Below are positions 14,319 through 17,928 of a DNA stretch of 17,928 nt, in pieces (within the stretch, counting starts at the first letter, position 1; each line of letters opens with the position of its first letter). Location: contig ONYJ01000053.1 of assembly GCA_900322025.1 (NCBI GenBank), positions 1 through 17,928 on the forward strand. Direction: 5' to 3'. A program made the position numbers and the translations under genes. Below the pieces are notes generated by a model, which had not been told where the DNA came from, did not search any database, and worked only from the letters and a program-made list of their open reading frames with translations. Source of the stretch: an uncultured Bacteroidales bacterium (GTDB taxonomy: Bacteria; Bacteroidota; Bacteroidia; Bacteroidales; UBA932).

Positions 14319-14855
14319 TTATGAAAAAAAAGAAAAATGAACATTTCCATAGTGCCTTTCTTTCTGAAAGCGTGGGTGAGCAGAAAAGTCGTAATCGCCG
14401 CTATGTTCCAAAATAAAGTATCCTTCTCCACTGAGTATAGGTGCTTGAGTGTTGAATATTTTGTCGGGCAAATTCTCTATTCCTTCCAACTGATACGGAG
14501 GATCTGCAAAAATAAAATCGAATTGCCTTTTACATATCTTTAGAAAATCAAAAACATTGTTGTGGATAACTTGTACCTGGCTAATACCTATTGCTTTGCA
14601 CATTTTGCTTATGAAGGCCGCATTCTTCTTGTTCATTTCTACACAAACAGATTCTTTACCCCCTCTGGAAATAAATTCGGCACTTATACTGCCCGTGCCA
14701 CCGAATAAATCCAGTAGGGTAAAGCCTTGCAGTTCGTATTCGTTTTCGAGTATGTTAAAGAGGCCTTCTTTTGCAAAATCTGTGGTGGGCCTGGCCGGAT
14801 ATCCAACCGGAGGGTTGATAGTCTTGCCTTTGAATTTTCCCCCTATGATTCTCAT
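14319..14855 (-). CDS. rsmD: 16S rRNA (guanine-N2)-methyltransferase RsmD
   Basis: A 178-residue methyltransferase predicted to methylate guanine 966 (E. coli numbering) of 16S rRNA with S-adenosylmethionine. The N-terminal RIIGGKFKGKTI and RPTTDFAKEGLFNIL are RsmD signatures. The SAM-binding loop LDLFGGTGS is at 48-56 and the catalytic DPPY at 118-121. Length is typical. Its ATG overlaps the stop of the upstream DUF3822-like gene as ATGA, a translational coupling arrangement often seen for this pair in Bacteroidota. The 3' end has T-runs (5 and 8) just before the stop. The tRNA-Asp promoter follows immediately. Confidence 0.94.
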   Translation of the reverse strand: MRIIGGKFKGKTINPPVGYPARPTTDFAKEGLFNILENEYELQGFTLLDLFGGTGSISAEFISRGGKESVCVEMNKKNAAFISKMCKAIGISQVQVIHNNVFDFLKICKRQFDFIFADPPYQLEGIENLPDKIFNTQAPILSGEGYFILEHSGDYDFSAHPRFQKERHYGNVHFSFFS

Positions 14856-15361
14856 CTTCTAAACTTTATGTTTTTTACATAAGATTTCAGCATAGCCAGC
14901 TCTTTGTCTTCAGCCGTGCCTATCAGGTTTACGGTTGTTTGTTGAGGATTTATCTGGCTTTTATCTAATAACTCAATCATATAGTATATGGCTGTGGGAA
15001 AATCTATTGTGCGGTAGCTATTGGCTGCTATCAACTGTTCTCCTTCTGCCAGTAGCAGACAGGTCTGCTTTCTTTCTGCATCAAAGTCCATTATAAGTTT
15101 ATTGTGTTCTTCTATATGGTGCAGCTCAGAAAGATATTTAACAACAGTAGGTTGTATATCAGGCGACGGCACAAGGTATTCTTGTTTGTCTGCTTCCCAC
15201 GCATACAATAAAACAGAATTGTATTGCGGAACAGATGTGGCATACACCTTAACGCTCTGCTTGAGACCGAATAAATCTTTTAGAATTTTTTTCTGTTGCT
15301 GAGAATCGGCAAATCCTGCCGGTATAAGAGCAAATATATGTGTGGGTGAATAATCTGCCAT
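14852..15361 (-). CDS. Short DUF3822-like protein coupled to rsmD
   Basis: A 169-residue soluble protein of unknown function. Position directly before rsmD with a 4-base ATGA overlap, and the C-terminal pattern (TIDFPTAIYYMIELLDKSQI followed by VNLIG), resemble DUF3822, a Bacteroidota family thought to have an actin/ASKHA-like fold. Members are usually near 260 residues. This one begins about where their second half begins. A TAA stop lies two codons before the ATG, and a terminator stands 30-60 bases upstream, so no N-terminal half is hidden in frame. It is therefore either a short family version or a remnant, kept perhaps because it is coupled to rsmD. Gene is sure; family assignment is moderate. 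Confidence 0.75.
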   Translation of the reverse strand: MADYSPTHIFALIPAGFADSQQQKKILKDLFGLKQSVKVYATSVPQYNSVLLYAWEADKQEYLVPSPDIQPTVVKYLSELHHIEEHNKLIMDFDAERKQTCLLLAEGEQLIAANSYRTIDFPTAIYYMIELLDKSQINPQQTTVNLIGTAEDKELAMLKSYVKNIKFRR

Positions 15362-15383
15362 TTCTTAATCAGGTAAATTTGCT

Positions 15384-15391
15384 GCAATATA
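15384..15391 (-). promoter_or_regulatory. Possible -7-like box of the DUF3822-like/rsmD operon
   Basis: On the minus strand TATATTGC, 22 bases before the ATG at 15361, directly abuts the T-run of the preceding terminator. It is the same one-T-short variant found before the genes at 10863 and 14025. No -33 box is recognisable because the terminator stem occupies that place. Confidence 0.35.
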
Positions 15392-15424
15392 CAAAAAGAG
15401 GGGCATTTTTTCATGCCCCTCTTT
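15392..15424 (-). terminator. Rho-independent terminator of the pseudopilin-like gene
   Basis: A perfect 12-bp stem AAAGAGGGGCAT/ATGCCCCTCTTT with a six-base loop lies 24 bases after the stop of the upstream gene. On the minus strand it runs into CTCTTTTTG. On the plus strand no long T-run follows, so it acts mainly on minus-strand transcripts. Confidence 0.85.
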
Positions 15425-15447
15425 GTAATGTTTATGTTATGTGTTCA

Positions 15448-16128
15448 TTACTCCCAGTTACCAGCGTTATTGTTAGGTTGTTCTATGCTTCCTACCTTTA
15501 GACCCGGAAACTTGTCGATATTCTCTCTTTCGCAGTTAAGGTTTACAATAAGCTGATGATCCATTCCACGAAGAAGATCGTTGTAAGGGATAGTAGCTTC
15601 AAACAACGGAACCGCAACTCCGGAAACTTGCTTGATTACGCTTTTCATTTCTATCTTTTTTCCACCGGAGAAAGGTATGATAGCCAAAGAATCAGGGTTG
15701 AAATCTTCTCTCTTGAGCAAAGTGTCTTTTACAGGAATTTCGCTAGGGATAGAGAAAACAAGATTGCGGTCGCCCTTTAGATAAAGTTCGTAAAGTCCCT
15801 TATCTGTAATGCCTTTGTTTGCTTTTTTAACAGCTTCTGTATGAGCTACCATAGCAGAGTCGTTAACGCTACCTACCTGCTTTACAATAACCATCTTGTC
15901 GTTTTTGTAGAAATCTACCAGAGTATCTATTGCCGAAGCAAACTTGCCATATTTGTTTTTATAGGCAACTTGAAGCGTACGGATATCTTTTAGCTTCTGA
16001 GTACCAAAAGATTCTCTATATACTCTTTCCTGTTCAAACTTGATGTCGTTCATCACACTTCTGTATATCAACCATCCGATTAGAACGATGATGATAGGGA
16101 GAATAACTAATGTAAAAACTTTTTTCAT
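15448..16128 (-). CDS. Membrane-anchored conserved Bacteroidales protein with pseudopilin-like helix
   Basis: A 226-residue protein with one N-terminal membrane helix (about 4-23) and the remainder predicted outside the cytoplasm. The segment after the helix, QKLKDIRTLQVAYKNKYGKF followed by ASAIDTLVDFYKND, resembles the long helix and loop of type II secretion pseudopilins (pattern LxxLxxAxxxYxxxxGxYxxxxxxL). There is no prepilin peptidase site (no G-F/M-E before the helix). The C-terminus PGLKVGSIEQPNNNAGNWE is a pattern I recall from conserved hypothetical Bacteroidales proteins. Function unknown. I start it at MKKVF (16128) rather than an in-frame codon 14 residues earlier because a signal-anchor begins there. 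It has its own promoter with a leader of about 125 bases and a strong terminator, so it is monocistronic, and it diverges from nrnA. Confidence 0.8.
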   Translation of the reverse strand: MKKVFTLVILPIIIVLIGWLIYRSVMNDIKFEQERVYRESFGTQKLKDIRTLQVAYKNKYGKFASAIDTLVDFYKNDKMVIVKQVGSVNDSAMVAHTEAVKKANKGITDKGLYELYLKGDRNLVFSIPSEIPVKDTLLKREDFNPDSLAIIPFSGGKKIEMKSVIKQVSGVAVPLFEATIPYNDLLRGMDHQLIVNLNCERENIDKFPGLKVGSIEQPNNNAGNWE

Positions 16129-16192
16129 ATCTGTGATTCTTATTATCTTTCTGTTTACGCAAACCTGCAATGCAACTTTTCTTTATGCCGTG

Positions 16193-16248
16193 GCAAATGC
16201 AATCGGACCTGCCTTTGCTCTTCCGGCCTGTAGAGAAGGGGCATTTGC
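16193..16248. repeat. 8-bp inverted repeat in the leader of the pseudopilin-like gene
   Basis: GCAAATGC (16193-16200) and GCATTTGC (16241-16248) are perfectly complementary around a 40-base loop. On the minus strand they lie in the 5' leader, between the promoter (16266-16259) and the start at 16128. They may form a stem in the mRNA or a divergent operator. The signal is modest. Confidence 0.3.
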
Positions 16249-16258
16249 TTAACAGGGA

Positions 16259-16266
16259 CAAAAGTA
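16259..16266 (-). promoter_or_regulatory. -7 box of the pseudopilin-like gene
   Basis: On the minus strand TACTTTTG fits TAnnTTTG exactly. The leader would be about 125 bases, long compared with the other genes here. It lies about 32 bp from the opposite-facing nrnA box. No clear -33 box. Confidence 0.55.
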
Positions 16267-16297
16267 AAAAAAATCTTCTCATCAAGCAATATATTTT

Positions 16298-16305
16298 TAA
16301 TTTTG
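16298..16305 (+). promoter_or_regulatory. -7 box of the nrnA-like gene
   Basis: TAATTTTG followed by C fits TAnnTTTG exactly and ends 16 bases before the ATG at 16322, giving a leader of roughly 10 bases. The in-frame TTG at 16310 would be at or before the transcript start, which favours the ATG. Confidence 0.6.
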
Positions 16306-16321
16306 CGCATTGATTAGAGTT

Positions 16322-17341
16322 ATGGAAGAGAAAATAGTGGATTCAGCAAAAGCGAGTGCCTTTTTTCGTGTTTTAGAAAAAGCGGAGAAAATAGTGTTTA
16401 TAGGCCATTATAATCCCGATGGGGATTGTATAGGTTGCCTCACTGCTATGCGTGCTTGGGTAGAGGCAAACTATGGGAGGGATGGTATAATGATAGTACC
16501 GGGCAATTTTCCGGATTATCTTGGCTTTTTGCCTTCTGCCGATAGAATTTTAGTGTTTACACGGCAGGCAAGTGCAGCTAATGAAGCGATAAAGGCGGCA
16601 GATACTATTATATGCTTAGATTTTAATACTTTGTCTAGAACAGAAGCCTTAGCAGATATCATACGCCAATCTTCTGCACGCAAGGTGTTGATAGATCATC
16701 ACCCATCGCCGGAAAACTTTGCAGACGTTGAAATTTCTTATACACAGGTTTCATCTGCTTGTGAACTTGCTTGGTGGGTGGTGCAGCATAAGAATGGAGT
16801 TATGCCGGATGCGTCTATGATAGCTTTTTATACCGGAATGATGACAGACACCAACAATTTCAGTAATTCTGTATATCCTTCTACTTTCCGTATGGCAGCA
16901 CAGATAGCAGAATCTGGGATAGACAGAGAAAAAGTGCAGATGGGGGTGTTGAATAGTTTCTCGGAGCAGCGGATGCGGCTCATGGGAGAAATGTTGCTCA
17001 ACAATATGTATATAGTGTCTGTTGGTGAGATGCGTGCCGGTATAATGATTTTAGACTCAGCTACTAAAGAGAAATATAACTATGCAGATGGCGATTCGGA
17101 AGGCTTTGTAAATCTTCCGCTAAAAATCAAAGGAATTGAAATATCTGCCCTGTTTACGCAGGGAGATGGATTTATTAGAGTATCTTTGCGTAGTAAAGGA
17201 GCTATATCTGTAAACCAACTTTCGAGGCGTTTCTTTAATGGGGGAGGGCACGAGCGGGCTTCCGGAGGGCGCATAGAGATACCGGTGGAAGAAATTAAGA
17301 CATATTTCGAAAAATCGCTCAGAGCATTTTTGGAAACATAG
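16322..17341 (+). CDS. nrnA: DHH-family phosphoesterase, NrnA-like (oligoribonuclease / pAp phosphatase)
   Basis: A 339-residue cytoplasmic enzyme of the DHH/DHHA1 family. It probably degrades very short RNAs and/or 3'-phosphoadenosine 5'-phosphate using Mn2+. Metal-binding motifs appear in order: GHYNPDGD (28-35), D100 in CLDFN, DHH at 125-127, and MTDTNNF near 180. The C-terminal DHHA1 domain has the RNA-binding glycine motif GGGHERASGG near 308-317. The ATG at 16322 is preferred to the upstream TTG because it follows the promoter directly. The FKBP gene follows after 42 bp on the same strand and may be co-transcribed. The choice between nanoRNase and pAp phosphatase activity cannot be made from sequence. 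Confidence 0.88.
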   Translation: MEEKIVDSAKASAFFRVLEKAEKIVFIGHYNPDGDCIGCLTAMRAWVEANYGRDGIMIVPGNFPDYLGFLPSADRILVFTRQASAANEAIKAADTIICLDFNTLSRTEALADIIRQSSARKVLIDHHPSPENFADVEISYTQVSSACELAWWVVQHKNGVMPDASMIAFYTGMMTDTNNFSNSVYPSTFRMAAQIAESGIDREKVQMGVLNSFSEQRMRLMGEMLLNNMYIVSVGEMRAGIMILDSATKEKYNYADGDSEGFVNLPLKIKGIEISALFTQGDGFIRVSLRSKGAISVNQLSRRFFNGGGHERASGGRIEIPVEEIKTYFEKSLRAFLET

Positions 17342-17383
17342 TATATACTTTGCGGCATAACTTTTGATGAACAGACACACATT

Positions 17384-17902
17384 ATGAGCAGATTTTACTT
17401 AGCGGCGTTGTTGGTGGTTTGCCTTGCGTGTTCTTGCGATAAAGAAGATCGTAAGAATACTTATGCAGACCAGGAAGCTCTGATAGATAATTATGTTTCT
17501 TCTTTGAGTACAGATTATGCTGTAACTATAAACAGTGGCGTGGCGCGTGTAACCTTGCAGGAAGGCACCTCTGGCAAAACTCTTACCCCCGGCGATTCTA
17601 TGTATTTTCATTATAGCGGATATGTGTTTTCTTCCTTCGGCAAGGGAGAATTGTTTTCTACTAACGACACTGAGGTGGCTGAAATGTATGGCTTTGTTAC
17701 AGATGGTAAACCTTTTGGAATAAAATATGGCTCTTCTGCACTTATAGAGGGGCTAAAAAAAGGTTTTGAGGGCATAGGAGAAGGAGAACACTGCTATATA
17801 GTATTTTCGTCCAGATATGGTTATGGCAATCATATTATGGGAACCATACCTAAACTAACCCCTCTTTTCTTTGAAGTTAAGGTGGATAAGATAGTTAAGT
17901 AA
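17384..17902 (+). CDS. FKBP-type peptidyl-prolyl isomerase lipoprotein
   Basis: A 172-residue lipoprotein. The signal peptide ends in VVCLACSCDKED, with lipidation at C16 or C18. If C18 is used, the C-D-K-E-D tail is acidic right after the lipid cysteine, like the export signal described for surface lipoproteins in this phylum. The FKBP domain covers about residues 66-170: GDSMYFHYSGYVF, FGIKYGSSALIEGLKKGFEG, GEGEHCYIVFSSRYGYG and GTIPKLTPLFFEV. The tryptophan at the base of the FKBP12 active site (VIxGW) is replaced by L124, so isomerase activity may be low and the role may be chaperone-like. It lies 42 bp after the nrnA-like gene. The extra-cytoplasmic location is secure; activity is not. 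Confidence 0.88.
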   Translation: MSRFYLAALLVVCLACSCDKEDRKNTYADQEALIDNYVSSLSTDYAVTINSGVARVTLQEGTSGKTLTPGDSMYFHYSGYVFSSFGKGELFSTNDTEVAEMYGFVTDGKPFGIKYGSSALIEGLKKGFEGIGEGEHCYIVFSSRYGYGNHIMGTIPKLTPLFFEVKVDKIVK

Positions 17903-17928
17903 TATAGTACATTGGAATATTAAATAGA

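Noticed and set aside
14320..14340. A-runs at the rsmD 3' end as a phase-variable tract
   Set aside because: The tract is within the last few codons before the stop, where slippage would hardly change the protein.

Overview
The window looks like a chromosomal segment of a member of the Bacteroidota, most likely order Bacteroidales. Three things point there. The gene families are typical: a full Na+-translocating NADH:quinone reductase operon, a DUF4493-type lipoprotein, a secreted bleomycin-hydrolase-type peptidase, and a conserved Bacteroidales protein ending in NNNAGNWE. Matches to the Bacteroidota sigma-factor -7 box (TAnnTTTG) lie upstream of most transcription units. Shine-Dalgarno sequences are almost absent. 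Base composition is moderately AT-rich. Genus cannot be decided from the sequence alone.

Left part (1-8000, all minus strand): a promoter at about 7990 drives nqrA-B-C-D-E-F, six tightly packed genes (gaps of 2-12 bp) for a respiratory sodium pump. A class I-like glutamine synthetase follows 48 bp later. The first 151 codons of a secreted aminopeptidase C/bleomycin hydrolase run off the left edge. All cofactor sites expected for Na+-NQR are visible: flavinylated Thr in NqrB and NqrC, the NqrD/NqrE membrane Fe-S cysteines, and the NqrF 2Fe-2S, FAD and NADH sites.

Middle (8000-13100): a PcrA/UvrD helicase diverges from nqr. A 394-bp intergenic region follows. It contains a good promoter, two hairpins and a terminator (a candidate small RNA), then a promoter and an inverted repeat in front of a lipoprotein with DUF4493-like and DUF6359-like parts. 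A small zinc-ribbon membrane protein and a WlbB/WbpD-type sugar N-acetyltransferase are divergent. The acetyltransferase has its -7 box ending only 4 bases before the ATG, so its mRNA is probably leaderless.

Right part (13100-17928): on the minus strand, a LysR regulator, a GC-rich palindromic spacer, tRNA-Asp(GUC) with promoter and terminator, rsmD overlapped by a short DUF3822-like gene, and a membrane-anchored protein with a pseudopilin-like helix. On the plus strand, an NrnA-like DHH phosphoesterase and an FKBP-type lipoprotein isomerase.

I see no CRISPR array, insertion sequence, phage gene or defence system. Most genes are core functions. The most interesting unexplained signals are the candidate small RNA (about 10618-10700), the GC-rich hairpin element beside tRNA-Asp (14073-14145), the inverted repeat at 10744-10847, and the pseudopilin-like orphan protein.
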